Assembly: GCA_017992455.1 (NCBI GenBank)
Contig: JAGOOP010000011.1
Coordinates: 1 to 55,288 of the forward strand
DNA from: Candidatus Omnitrophota bacterium
Lineage (GTDB): Bacteria > Omnitrophota > Gorgyraeia > Gygaellales > Profunditerraquicolaceae
DNA: 55,288 nt
Direction of reading: 5' to 3'
Shown: positions 34,464 to 43,375 of the stretch, in pieces
Position numbering within the stretch: the stretch's first letter is position 1
How the letters are laid out: each line of letters begins with the position of its first letter
Notes under the pieces: generated by a model
The model's database searches: none
What the model was told of the DNA's origin: nothing
The model's input: only the letters and a program-made list of their open reading frames with translations
Made by a program: the position numbers and the translations under genes

Positions 34464-35318
34464 ATGTTCAAGATCCTCGACACCTATGAGTTAGGCCCCC
34501 GGATGCACTATGTCCTCATGGACGCGCCGCTTATCGCGCGTAAAGCGCAGGCAGGCCAGTTCGTGATCATCCGCGTGAGCGAAAAAGGCGAGCGCGTTCC
34601 TTTGACGATCGCCGATTACGACCGCGTCAAAGGCACGGTCACGCTTGTTTTTCAGGAAGCCGGCAAAACGACCTGCGCGCTCGGCGCAATGAAAAAAGGC
34701 GACTTTTTGCACGATCTGCTCGGGCCGCAGGGTAATCCGACAGAGATCGAAAAATTCGGCCATGCGGTGGTGATCGGCGGAGGCATCGGCGTCGCGCCGG
34801 TGTATCCGTTGGCGCGCGCATTGAAAGGTAAAGGCAATAAAGTCACCTCGATCATCGGATACCGGTCCAGGGATCATATTTTCTGGGAAGACAGGATGAA
34901 GGCGGTTTCCGATACACTGATCATCGCGACCAATGACGGTTCATACGGCAAAAAAGGGTTTGTTACGGATATGCTCAAAGGCCTGATCGACGCGGGGGAG
35001 AAGATCGATATCGTATTCGCTATCGGGCCTGCGGTCATGATGAAAGCCGTATGCGACATGACCAGGACTGCAAGATTAAAGACGATCGTGAGCCTGAATT
35101 CTTTGATGGTCTGCGGCATGGGAATGTGCGGCGCCTGCCGCGTTTCGGTCGCGAACAAAACGAAGTTCACCTGCATGGACGGCCCTGATTTCGACGGCCA
35201 TCAGGTCGATTTCGCGCTTTTGATGAAGAGGCTGGAGACATATAAGCCGGAAGAATGCTCATGTCAAGGAACGTTGGGGTCAGACCCCAAACAGCTTAGG
35301 AGAGACTCATGGCGGTAG
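34464..35318 (+). CDS. nfnA: NADH-dependent ferredoxin:NADP+ oxidoreductase small subunit (NfnA/SudB-like)
   Basis: 284 residues. FAD-binding ferredoxin-reductase domain (about 1-100; RVPLTIADYD), NAD-binding domain (about 100-215; GGGIGVAPVYPLA) and a C-terminal [2Fe-2S] cysteine set in VCGMGMCGACRVSV plus a later Cys. With NfnB it couples NADH, ferredoxin and NADPH by flavin-based electron bifurcation. The start at 34464 follows AGGAG at 6 nt; the longer frame from 34431 is inside ackA. The last 15 or so residues (from GTLGSDP) are read through a TTGGGGTCAGACCCCAA palindrome and overlap the nfnB start by 10 bp. An alternative identity is dihydroorotate-dehydrogenase electron-transfer subunit (PyrK-like), less likely beside nfnB. 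Confidence 0.9.
   Translation: MFKILDTYELGPRMHYVLMDAPLIARKAQAGQFVIIRVSEKGERVPLTIADYDRVKGTVTLVFQEAGKTTCALGAMKKGDFLHDLLGPQGNPTEIEKFGHAVVIGGGIGVAPVYPLARALKGKGNKVTSIIGYRSRDHIFWEDRMKAVSDTLIIATNDGSYGKKGFVTDMLKGLIDAGEKIDIVFAIGPAVMMKAVCDMTRTARLKTIVSLNSLMVCGMGMCGACRVSVANKTKFTCMDGPDFDGHQVDFALLMKRLETYKPEECSCQGTLGSDPKQLRRDSWR
35274..35290. repeat. TTGGGGTCAGACCCCAA palindrome inside the nfnA 3' end
   Basis: Perfect 17-bp palindrome around a central A, sharing GGGGTCAGA with the family A arms. It lies in the reading frame of nfnA and encodes LGSDPK of its tail. Confidence 0.6.
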
Positions 35319-36709
35319 AGAAGAAATCAGTTCCGATGCGCGAGCAGACAGCGGCAGAGCGCGTTAAGAATTTCAACGAAGTCCCGTTAGGATATAACGA
35401 GGAAGAAGCGGTCAAAGAGGCGAGCCGCTGTTTGCAGTGCGCGAAAAAGCCCTGCGTCGAAGGCTGTCCGGTGCACATCGATATCCCTGCGTTCATAAGA
35501 GCATTGCGGGAAAAAGATTTTCAGAAAGGCATCGATATTCTCCATGCCAACGATTCCCTGCCGTGCATCACCGGCCGCGTTTGTCCCCAGGAAGAGCAGT
35601 GCCAGGCATTCTGCGTCATGAAGAAGATGGGAGACCCGATCTCCATCGGCAGGCTTGAGCGGTTCCTCGCGGATCGGGATATGAAAAACCGCGTGCAAAG
35701 CAAAGTTTCCCATTCCTCTGCGGTTGCCAGGAAGAACAAGAAGGTCGCGGTCGTGGGCTCCGGCCCTGCAGGCGTCACGTGCGCTGCGGAACTTGCGAAA
35801 AAAGGATACACAGTCACGGTCTTTGAAGGATACCACAAGCTCGGCGGCGTGCTTGTGTACGGGATCCCCGAATTCCGTTTGCCCAAGGCGATCGTGGAGA
35901 CGGAGATCCGTTTGCTTGAGGAATCGGGCGTCACGTTCGTGACGAACGCACTTATCGGCAGGGCAATGACGATCGAGGAATTGATGAAGGACGGCTACGC
36001 CGCGGTGTTCGTCGGAGCAGGCGCGGGCCTGCCGAATTTCATGGGCATCCCCGGAGAGAACTTGAACGGCGTGTATTCCGCCAACGAGTTCCTTACCCGC
36101 GTCAACCTTATGAAGGCGTATCTGTTCCCTGAATACGACACGCCGGTCAAAAGGGGCAGGAACGTGGCGGTCGTGGGCGGCGGCAATGTCGCCATGGATT
36201 CAGCCAGGACCGCTCTGCGTCTCGGCGCCGACCATGTATACCTTATTTACCGCAGGTCCGAAAAAGAGATGCCCGCGCGCGCCGAAGAGATCGAGCGCGC
36301 CAAAGAAGAGGGTATAGATTTCCGGCTTCTGACCAATCCGTTGCGGTATATCGGCGATGCGAACGGGTTTGTCAAACAGGTCGAATGCATCAAAATGGAG
36401 CTCGGCGCCCCTGACGCATCAGGACGGAGAAGCCCTGTGCCCATGCCGGGTTCAGAGTTCACCATAGATATAGACGAAGCGATCGTCGCCATAGGAAATA
36501 CACCGAACCCGATCATCCCCCGCACTACTCCGGGGCTCAAGATCAAGAAACGGGGCGAGATCGAGGCTGATGAAGACGGACGCACATCCATTCCGGGCGT
36601 TTTTGCCGGAGGGGATATCGTCACCGGCGCCGCAACGGTCATCACCGCCATGGGCGCGGGCCGCAAATCGGCGCAAGCGATAGACGACTATCTGACGGCT
36701 CAAAAATAG
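35309..36709 (+). CDS. nfnB: NfnB/GltD-like NADPH-binding flavoprotein
   Basis: 466 residues. N-terminal helical domain with two [4Fe-4S] sets: C41/44/49/53 (CLQCAKKPCVEGCP) and CPQEEQCQAFC about residues 91-101. FAD site VGSGPAGVTCA (about 148) and NADPH site VVGGGNVAMDSARTAL (about 287); the C-terminal GGDIVTGAATVITAMGAG block closes the FAD site. Annotated in databases as 'NADPH-dependent glutamate synthase small subunit', but next to nfnA and without a gltB partner NfnB is the better reading: it holds the bifurcating FAD. TAGGAG 7 nt before the ATG. Confidence 0.92.
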   Translation: MAVEKKSVPMREQTAAERVKNFNEVPLGYNEEEAVKEASRCLQCAKKPCVEGCPVHIDIPAFIRALREKDFQKGIDILHANDSLPCITGRVCPQEEQCQAFCVMKKMGDPISIGRLERFLADRDMKNRVQSKVSHSSAVARKNKKVAVVGSGPAGVTCAAELAKKGYTVTVFEGYHKLGGVLVYGIPEFRLPKAIVETEIRLLEESGVTFVTNALIGRAMTIEELMKDGYAAVFVGAGAGLPNFMGIPGENLNGVYSANEFLTRVNLMKAYLFPEYDTPVKRGRNVAVVGGGNVAMDSARTALRLGADHVYLIYRRSEKEMPARAEEIERAKEEGIDFRLLTNPLRYIGDANGFVKQVECIKMELGAPDASGRRSPVPMPGSEFTIDIDEAIVAIGNTPNPIIPRTTPGLKIKKRGEIEADEDGRTSIPGVFAGGDIVTGAATVITAMGAGRKSAQAIDDYLTAQK

Positions 36710-36764
36710 CCGTATATAGATACGATAAGCCAGCGTGTGAATCTCTAACAAGGGGGGACCTCAT

Positions 36765-37292
36765 ATGGCGGTCGCTGTCGCGTGCGCTCCATCGGACAAA
36801 CAACTTGACAATATCATAGCAAAATACAAAGGGTCTCCGGGCGAGCTTCTGGGCATGCTCGAGGAGATCCAGCAGCATCATCCGCATAAATTCCTTCCCT
36901 CAGCGACCCTCGAATACGTTTCCGAAAAAACAGGCGTGCCGCTTTCAAAGATATACAGCATTGTCACGTTCTACGCATTCTTCAATCTCAAGCCTCAGGG
37001 CGAACACTCGATCGTCATCTGCCGCGGCACCGCCTGCCATACGCGCCGTTCCAAGAACCTGCTCGAATATCTGAAGAAACTGCTCGGCCTGCATGAAGAC
37101 GAATCCCGGCAGGGCGAGAAGGTTTTTCTCACGACCGCGGATAATAAATTCACCCTGAAGACCGTTGCGTGCTTCGGCCAGTGCGCTCTGGCTCCGGTCG
37201 TCGAGATAGACGGGGTCATCTACAGCCATATGACCGAGAACAAGCTCAAAGATATCGTTGCGAAGGTTGCCCGAGGAGGGAAGCGAAAATGA
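36765..37292 (+). CDS. hydC: Electron-bifurcating hydrogenase subunit HydC (NuoE-like)
   Basis: 175 residues, thioredoxin-like [2Fe-2S] ferredoxin fold. Helical N terminus, then ligands C86 and C91 (CRGTAC) and C136 and C140 (CFGQC), the NuoE/HndA pattern C-x4-C...C-x3-C. Motifs IYSIVTFYAFFNLKPQGE and ACFGQCALAPVVEIDG are typical. Shuttles electrons between the NADH site of HydB and the hydrogenase. AAGGGGGG before the ATG is a strong ribosome-binding site. Stop and next start overlap as ATGA. Confidence 0.93.
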   Translation: MAVAVACAPSDKQLDNIIAKYKGSPGELLGMLEEIQQHHPHKFLPSATLEYVSEKTGVPLSKIYSIVTFYAFFNLKPQGEHSIVICRGTACHTRRSKNLLEYLKKLLGLHEDESRQGEKVFLTTADNKFTLKTVACFGQCALAPVVEIDGVIYSHMTENKLKDIVAKVARGGKRK

Positions 37293-40200
37293 CAAAGATC
37301 ACCAGCCGAGAAGACCTTCAGAACATACGGGAAAAAGGGATCAAACGGTTGATCCCGCGCCACGGCCGCATTGCCGTGGGAATGGGGACCTGCGGAACAG
37401 GCAACGGCGCCGATAAAGTGTATGAGGCGTTCGCGAAGGAATTACACAGGCGCAAATCGGGCATCGTGCTTGTTAAAACAGGGTGCTTCGGCTTCTGCGC
37501 AGAAGAGCCGCTGGTCAATGTCTGCGTTGCGGGCAGACCGCTGGTGATCCTGCATACGATCGAACCCCGGGACGTCAAAGCTATTGTCGATGATATGACC
37601 GCAGGTGCCGTTCCTCATAAGAAAGCCCTGTGCAGGATCGAGGAATGGGACCATCTGACAGCGGAAAAGATTGTGTACGGCCGCGGGTACGACCATATTC
37701 CATTGTGGAGCGAAGTGCCGTTCTTCAAATGGCAGAAAAAGATCGTCCTGCGCGACTGCGGCATCATCGATCCGGAGAGCATCGACGAATATATCGGCGT
37801 CGGCGGGTATCAGGCGCTTTTCAACGTGCTCCACGGTTCCTCGGGCAGCCAGGTCATCGAGGAGGTCAAGAGATCGAAACTGCGCGGCCGCGGCGGCGCG
37901 GGATTTCCGACAGGCAGGAAATGGGAATTGATGCAGCAGGTCCAGTCCGATAAGAAATACGTCATCTGCAATGCGGATGAAGGCGACCCCGGCGCGTACA
38001 TGAACCGCAACGAGATCGAATCGGACCCGCATATGCTTATCGAGGGCATGGTCATCGGAGCGTTCGCCATGGGCGCGGACGAGGGCGTCGTATATATCCG
38101 CGCGGAATATCCGCTTGCCGTAGCGCGGCTGCGCGCCGCCATCGATGACGCGAAACGATACGGGGTCCTCGGAACGAATATCATGGGTTCGAAGTTCAGT
38201 TTCACCCTGCGCATCGTCGAAGGCGCGGGCGCGTTCGTGTGCGGGGAAGAGACCGCGATGATCGCCTCCATCGAAGGCAATCCCGGCAGGCCCAGGCCGC
38301 GGCCGCCGTTCCCCGCGCAAAAAGGGCTGTATGACAGGCCGACCACGATCAATAACGTCGAGACCTGGTGCAATATCCCCGTGATCATGGCAAAGGGAGG
38401 GGACTGGTTCACTCAGACCGGCACGGCCAGCAGCGCCGGGACAAAAGTGTTTTCCCTGGTCGGCAAGATCAAGAACACCGGCCTGGTGGAACTGCCGCTC
38501 GGCGAGCCGCTGCAGGTGCTGGTATATAACGTCGGCGGAGGCACCGGCACGCGCAAGAAGATCAAGGCAGTGCAATCAGGCGGGCCGTCAGGCGGATGTA
38601 TCCCCGTTCATTTGTTCAACACGCCGGTCGATTACGAATCGCTCAATGCCCTCGGCGCCATCATGGGCTCGGGCGGCATGGTGGTCATGGACCAGGATAA
38701 CTGCATGGTGGATGTGGCCCGGTATTTTACCGAATTCACCACGTCCGAGTCATGCGGCAAATGCACGCCATGCCGCGAAGGCCTGTTCCAGGCATTGCAG
38801 ATACTGCGCGGCGTTTCCGACGGCAAGGCGACCCAGCAGCAGCTCCAGTATCTTCAGGAAATGGGAGAGGTGATCAAGGACACGGCGTTGTGCGGCCTTG
38901 GCCAGACCGGGCCCAATCCGGTGCTGACGACTTTGAAATATTTCAGGAAAGAATACGACGAGCATATCGAGGCAAAGCACTGCGATGCCGGGGTGTGCCT
39001 GAACCTGTTTTTGTCCCCGTGCGAGAACTCATGCCCTTTGCATATGAACATCCCGGGGTTCCTTACATTGCTGAAGGATCATAATCTGCGGGATGCGTTC
39101 GAATCCATTTACCGCGATAATCCGCTTCCGGCGTCTTCAGGCAGGATCTGTCATTTCCACTGCAAGATGCGCTGCCGCCGGGAAGACATCGACGAGCCTG
39201 TTTCCCAGGGCGAGGTGCACCGGTATGTGGCGGATACGGTGTATAAGCAGGGCAGGGAAAAATCCGTTCTCAAGAAGCTGATCGAGGAAAAGCTTCCCGC
39301 TACCAAAAAGCGGATCGCGATCATCGGCTCGGGCCCTGCGGGGCTGACCTGCGCGTTCTATCTGGTCCGGCTCGGCCATAAGGTAACGGTGTATGAGGCG
39401 AATTCCGAGCCGGGCGGGATCCTGCGTTACGGCATTCCCGAATACCGCCTGCCCAAGAAGGTGCTTGGAAAAGAGATCGGTTTCATCAAAAAGCTCGGCG
39501 TTGAGTTCGTGTTCGACAAGCGCGTCGATGCGGACGACCTTCGCCGGATCGCGCAGGACCACGACGCGGTATTTGTGGCGACCGGCGCGTACAAGAATAT
39601 GCCGCTGGGCATACCGGGGGAGAACCTCGAAGGCGTAATGACCGGTATTTCTTTCCTTGAAAAAATTTCGAGCGGCCACAAACCCGTTATCGGCACAGAG
39701 GTCGTCATTATCGGCGCAGGCAATGTGGCGGTTGACGCGGCGCGGACTGCCTGGCGTCTCGGCGCGCAGGTCACGATCGTTTACCGCAGGGACAAGGCGG
39801 ATATGCCTGCGAATAAGGACGAGCTTTTTGAAGCTGAACGCGAAGGGGTGAGGTTTGTATTTTTTGCCGCCCCTTTGGAGATACTTGGGGATGAAAAAGG
39901 GAATGTCCGCAGCCTCAAGGTCAGCAAGATGATCCCCGGGGATTTCGACGTGTCCGGCAGGAGACGGCCTATGCCCACGAACGAGACATATGAGATCCCC
40001 TGCGATACGGTCATGACCGCGATCGGGGAAAAGGTCGATTCCGAGTTCCTGCATGATTTTGGCATTGTGGTCAATCAGAACGCGACCGCGCAGATCAACC
40101 ATTTTACCTACCGCACGAGCGTGCCCAAGGTATATGCCGGAGGCGACCTTGTCATGGGGCCGTCGACCGCGGTCGAGGCAATGGCGCACGGCAAGGATGC

Positions 40201-40441
40201 GGCATGCGCCATTGACACAACGCTGATGGGCGAGAACAGGTTTGCGCGGCTTTCGCGACAATTCCCGTATGCGATGGCAGTGCCCATGAAGCCGGCCGCA
40301 TCGAAGAAACAGACCGGCAAAAAGCTCATGATCAAAAGCAGGCATAAGAACTTCAAGGAGATATCGCTCGGCCTGACCGAGATGCAGGCGCATCTTGAGA
40401 CGCTGCGGTGCCTGCGCTGCGACGTGAAGGAGGCGCGATAA
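37289..40441 (+). CDS. hydB: HydB (NuoF-like) fused to a GltD/NfnB-like FAD-NAD(P) module
   Basis: 1,050 residues, much longer than HydB (about 600). Order: a second thioredoxin-like [2Fe-2S] segment (1-120; GTCGTGNGAD, KTGCFGFCAEEP), NuoF FMN/NADH domain (about 150-420; GRGGAGFPTGRKW at about 199), SLBB and the [4Fe-4S] motif ESCGKCTPCREG (about 485-497), then from about residue 575 a GltD-like half: CENSCPLHMNIPG and further Cys, FAD motif GSGPAGLTCA (about 680) and NAD(P) motif GAGNVAVDAARTA (about 809). Thus the diaphorase subunit carries its own extra flavoprotein. ATG 37289 overlaps hydC by 4 bp; the longer frame from 37169 is spurious. Stop and hydA start share TAATG. Confidence 0.93.
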   Translation: MTKITSREDLQNIREKGIKRLIPRHGRIAVGMGTCGTGNGADKVYEAFAKELHRRKSGIVLVKTGCFGFCAEEPLVNVCVAGRPLVILHTIEPRDVKAIVDDMTAGAVPHKKALCRIEEWDHLTAEKIVYGRGYDHIPLWSEVPFFKWQKKIVLRDCGIIDPESIDEYIGVGGYQALFNVLHGSSGSQVIEEVKRSKLRGRGGAGFPTGRKWELMQQVQSDKKYVICNADEGDPGAYMNRNEIESDPHMLIEGMVIGAFAMGADEGVVYIRAEYPLAVARLRAAIDDAKRYGVLGTNIMGSKFSFTLRIVEGAGAFVCGEETAMIASIEGNPGRPRPRPPFPAQKGLYDRPTTINNVETWCNIPVIMAKGGDWFTQTGTASSAGTKVFSLVGKIKNTGLVELPLGEPLQVLVYNVGGGTGTRKKIKAVQSGGPSGGCIPVHLFNTPVDYESLNALGAIMGSGGMVVMDQDNCMVDVARYFTEFTTSESCGKCTPCREGLFQALQILRGVSDGKATQQQLQYLQEMGEVIKDTALCGLGQTGPNPVLTTLKYFRKEYDEHIEAKHCDAGVCLNLFLSPCENSCPLHMNIPGFLTLLKDHNLRDAFESIYRDNPLPASSGRICHFHCKMRCRREDIDEPVSQGEVHRYVADTVYKQGREKSVLKKLIEEKLPATKKRIAIIGSGPAGLTCAFYLVRLGHKVTVYEANSEPGGILRYGIPEYRLPKKVLGKEIGFIKKLGVEFVFDKRVDADDLRRIAQDHDAVFVATGAYKNMPLGIPGENLEGVMTGISFLEKISSGHKPVIGTEVVIIGAGNVAVDAARTAWRLGAQVTIVYRRDKADMPANKDELFEAEREGVRFVFFAAPLEILGDEKGNVRSLKVSKMIPGDFDVSGRRRPMPTNETYEIPCDTVMTAIGEKVDSEFLHDFGIVVNQNATAQINHFTYRTSVPKVYAGGDLVMGPSTAVEAMAHGKDAACAIDTTLMGENRFARLSRQFPYAMAVPMKPAASKKQTGKKLMIKSRHKNFKEISLGLTEMQAHLETLRCLRCDVKEAR

Positions 40442-42204
40442 TGGTCGACATCAGGATAGACGGGAAAGATCATCAGGTCCAGGAAGGCTCGACGATCCTG
40501 GAAGCGGCGAAGCAGGCGGGGATCATCATACCGACGATCTGCTATCTCGACGGCATCAGCGAAGAGGCGGCGTGTTCGGTGTGCGTGGTCGAGGTCAAAG
40601 GCGCCAAAACGCTGCTGCGTGCCTGCGTCACCAAGGTCACGGCCGGCATGGAAATATTCACCAATACGGAGCGCGTGCGCAAGGCGCGCAGCCTCAACCT
40701 CGAACTGCTCCTCGCAAGCCATCCAAAGGACTGCTTTGTCTGCGACCGAAACCAGACCTGCGAATTGCGCAGGATCGCCTTTGACATGGGCATCCGCGAA
40801 GTGCGGTTTGCCAAAACGACAAAACTTGAAATGGAGATCGACTCAAGCTCTCCGTCGGTCATCAGGGACCCGAACAAGTGCATTCTGTGCAGGCGCTGTA
40901 TTGCGGTGTGCATGAAGGTGCAGTCGGTCAGCGCCATCGATTCCATGAACAGGGGAAAGCTCACCAAGATCTCGACCTTCATGGATAAAGGCCTCGGGAA
41001 CGTCGATTGTATCAATTGCGGCCAGTGCCTGCTTGTGTGCCCGACCGGCGCGCTGACCGAAAACAGCCATATCCGCGGTGTATGGAACGCGCTGGCAGAC
41101 CCGGCAAAGGTCGTGCTGGTCGAGACCGCGCCTGCCGTGCGCGCCTCGATCGGCGAGGAATTCGGCATGGCGCCCGGCAGCCTTGCGACCGGGAAGATGG
41201 CTGCTGCGCTGCGCAGGCTCGGGTTCAACAAGGTGTTCGACACTCAGTTCAGCGCAGACCTGACCATCATGGAAGAAGGCCATGAGCTGATATCCCGCAT
41301 CAAGAACAAAGGGCCGCTTCCTTTGATCACATCCTGCTCTCCGGGATGGATCAAGTTCGCGGAACATTTTTACCCAAAGGTGTTCGAGCATATATCGAGC
41401 TGTAAATCGCCCCAGCAGATGTTCGGCGCAGTGGCAAAGACCTATTATGCGCAGAAGCTCAACATCGACCCGCGCAATATAACGGTTGTTTCCATCATGC
41501 CCTGCACGGCGAAGAAGTTCGAAGCGCAGCGGCCCGAAATGGACAGCGCGTTCGAATACTGGAAGGACAAGATGGGGCTGAAGCAGGCAGATCATTTTCC
41601 GGACGTGGATTTTGTCCTGACAACCCGGGAAGCGGCGCGCATGATCAAGGAGGCGGGCATTGACTTTACCTCCCTGGCGGATGAGAATTTCGACGAGCCG
41701 CTCGGGGTATCGACGGGCGCCGCGGTCATTTTCGGCGCCACCGGCGGGGTCATGGAAGCGGCACTGCGCACTGCGTACGAGGTGTTGACCGGCAGAACGC
41801 TTGAGAAGATCGATTTTGAGTCGGTTCGGGGTTTAAAAGGCATCAAGACCGCCGAGGTCGATGTAGACGGATTAAAACTCAAGGTCGCGGTCGCAAGCTC
41901 TCTGTCGAATGCCCGGGTGCTACTTGACCAGGTCCAGGCAGGCACATCACCGTACGCCTTTATCGAGATCATGACCTGTCCGGGCGGCTGCCTCGGCGGC
42001 GGCGGACAGCCCATACCGACAGACGACGCGATACGGCAGAAGCGGCTCGAGGCGATCTACGAGGAAGACAGGAACAAGCCGATCCGCAAATCCCACGAGA
42101 ACCCCGCTATTCAGGCATTGTACCGCGAGTTCCTCGGCGAGCCGCTCGGCGGCCTGTCGCACCATCTACTGCACACCCATTACCACCAGCGGGTGTTCGT
42201 ATGA
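40441..42204 (+). CDS. hydA: [FeFe]-hydrogenase catalytic subunit HydA
   Basis: 587 residues. N-terminal [2Fe-2S] domain with C34, C45, C48 and C62; His-Cys [4Fe-4S] motif (HPKDCFVCDRNQTC); two [4Fe-4S] clusters (CILCRRCIAVC and CINCGQCLLVCP); then the H-cluster domain: L1 TSCSPGW (residues 297-303), L2 MPCTAKKFEA and L3 EIMTCPGGCLGGGGQP. The C-terminal small-subunit-like tail (NPAIQALYREFLGEP) is present. Oxidises or makes H2, here with HydB/HydC in a bifurcating complex. L1 has Ser300 where many family members have a second Cys. A family B repeat begins inside the stop codon. Confidence 0.96.
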   Translation: MVDIRIDGKDHQVQEGSTILEAAKQAGIIIPTICYLDGISEEAACSVCVVEVKGAKTLLRACVTKVTAGMEIFTNTERVRKARSLNLELLLASHPKDCFVCDRNQTCELRRIAFDMGIREVRFAKTTKLEMEIDSSSPSVIRDPNKCILCRRCIAVCMKVQSVSAIDSMNRGKLTKISTFMDKGLGNVDCINCGQCLLVCPTGALTENSHIRGVWNALADPAKVVLVETAPAVRASIGEEFGMAPGSLATGKMAAALRRLGFNKVFDTQFSADLTIMEEGHELISRIKNKGPLPLITSCSPGWIKFAEHFYPKVFEHISSCKSPQQMFGAVAKTYYAQKLNIDPRNITVVSIMPCTAKKFEAQRPEMDSAFEYWKDKMGLKQADHFPDVDFVLTTREAARMIKEAGIDFTSLADENFDEPLGVSTGAAVIFGATGGVMEAALRTAYEVLTGRTLEKIDFESVRGLKGIKTAEVDVDGLKLKVAVASSLSNARVLLDQVQAGTSPYAFIEIMTCPGGCLGGGGQPIPTDDAIRQKRLEAIYEEDRNKPIRKSHENPAIQALYREFLGEPLGGLSHHLLHTHYHQRVFV

Positions 42205-42298
42205 AACATAGGGACGGTTCTCATTTCCGAAACATAGGGACGGTTCTCATTTCCCAGTTATTCCGCTCGCGGGGAAATGAGAACCGTCCCTAAGTTTT
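42203..42298. repeat. Family B hairpin with left arm duplicated in tandem
   Basis: Two exact tandem 26-bp copies (42203-42228, 42229-42254; core CATAGGGACGGTTCTCATTT) followed by an 18-nt spacer and one inverted copy (42273-42298, two mismatches at its outer end). Overlaps the hydA stop codon and ends 15 nt before the next ATG, leaving AAGGAGG free. May end the hyd transcript. Confidence 0.93.
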
Positions 42299-42312
42299 AA
42301 GGAGGGTTTACT

Positions 42313-42885
42313 ATGGCGAAGGTCAAGATCGGAGCGAGGACGTTTTTGTATCCCATGCCGGTGGTGCTCGTCGGTTCGGTCGTCGGCGCGAAACCCAATT
42401 ACGCCACGGTCGCCTATTGCGGCATCATGAACCATGATCCGGCCGTCATCGCCGTATCGCTTGCCAAAACGCATTACACCAACGCCGGGATCAAGAAGCA
42501 CGGATGCTTCAGCGTCAATATCCCCTCTGCAAAACAGGTCGCCGCGACCGATTACTGCGGCCTGTTCTCCGGCGCGCGCGTCGATAAATCAGTAGTTTTT
42601 AAGACATTTTATGGTAAACTGAAAAATGCGCCTATGATCGAAGAATGCCCGGTCAATCTTGAGTGCAGGCTTATCCGGACGATCCCGTTCTCGATCGATG
42701 AGGCCTTTATCGGCGAGATCGTGCAGGGGTATTCGTCAAAAAAATATTTAACCAAGGGCCTGCCGGACGTCAAAAAAATGGACCCGATCGTGTTTTCGAT
42801 GCACGATTATAATTACTGGGCAGTGGGCAGGCATCTGGGCCGCGCGTGGTCAAGCGGCGAGAAGTTCAAACCGAAAACCAAATAA
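42313..42885 (+). CDS. Flavin reductase-like (FMN-binding split barrel) protein
   Basis: 190 residues, full-length DUF/flavin-reductase-like barrel: YPMPVVLVGSVVGAKPNYAT, the FMN-contacting CGIMNHDPAVIAVSLAKTHYT, and KHGCFSVNIPS followed by ATDYCGLFSG. These proteins in anaerobes bind FMN and are often linked to hydrogenase or flavoredoxin functions. AAGGAGG 7 nt before the ATG. It lies directly after hydA, though a hairpin repeat separates them. Substrate unknown. Confidence 0.88.
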   Translation: MAKVKIGARTFLYPMPVVLVGSVVGAKPNYATVAYCGIMNHDPAVIAVSLAKTHYTNAGIKKHGCFSVNIPSAKQVAATDYCGLFSGARVDKSVVFKTFYGKLKNAPMIEECPVNLECRLIRTIPFSIDEAFIGEIVQGYSSKKYLTKGLPDVKKMDPIVFSMHDYNYWAVGRHLGRAWSSGEKFKPKTK

Positions 42886-42897
42886 GAGGAGATCTCA

Positions 42898-43365
42898 ATG
42901 GAACGCAAAGGCATGTCAGTCGTAGCTCTATTATTGATCGCATCGCAGGCCGGATGCGCGAGTTCCCCGAACCGCGCTGTCGAAGGCTCTGTTATCGGAG
43001 GTCTGCTCGGCGCAGGCGCGGGCGCCATCATCGGTAATCAGGGCCATGACCGCGACCAGGACAGGACGCGCGGGGCATTGATCGGCGGCGCAGTCGGCGC
43101 CATCGGCGGGGCGCTCGCAGGCAGTCAGATGCAGAAACAGCCGGCACAGCAGCAGACACCCGCGCAGGCCCAACAGGCGGCCAATCCCAATCAGATCACG
43201 GTCGCGCAGATACTCGATATGACGCGCCAGGGGGTGCATGAGGATGTTATCGTCGACAGGATCCGCCTGACAAATTCAAAATATACCCTCACTGCGGCAG
43301 ACGCCGATTATCTCAGATCGAACGGCGTGTCGCAGAAGGTCCTTATGGAAATGCAGGGTTTCTGA
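42898..43365 (+). CDS. Glycine-zipper lipoprotein
   Basis: 155 residues. Lipoprotein signal with lipobox SQAGC (Cys about 20). Two Gly/Ala-rich zipper helices (about 31-48, GSVIGGLLGAGAGAIIG; about 61-80, GALIGGAVGAIGGALAG) suited to membrane insertion, a Gln/Pro/Ala linker and a C-terminal helical segment (about 100-155; ILDMTRQGVHEDVIVDRI). AGGAG before the ATG. Resembles SlyB/17-kDa-antigen-type envelope proteins; role unknown. Confidence 0.85.
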   Translation: MERKGMSVVALLLIASQAGCASSPNRAVEGSVIGGLLGAGAGAIIGNQGHDRDQDRTRGALIGGAVGAIGGALAGSQMQKQPAQQQTPAQAQQAANPNQITVAQILDMTRQGVHEDVIVDRIRLTNSKYTLTAADADYLRSNGVSQKVLMEMQGF

Positions 43366-43375
43366 CAAACGCGCG

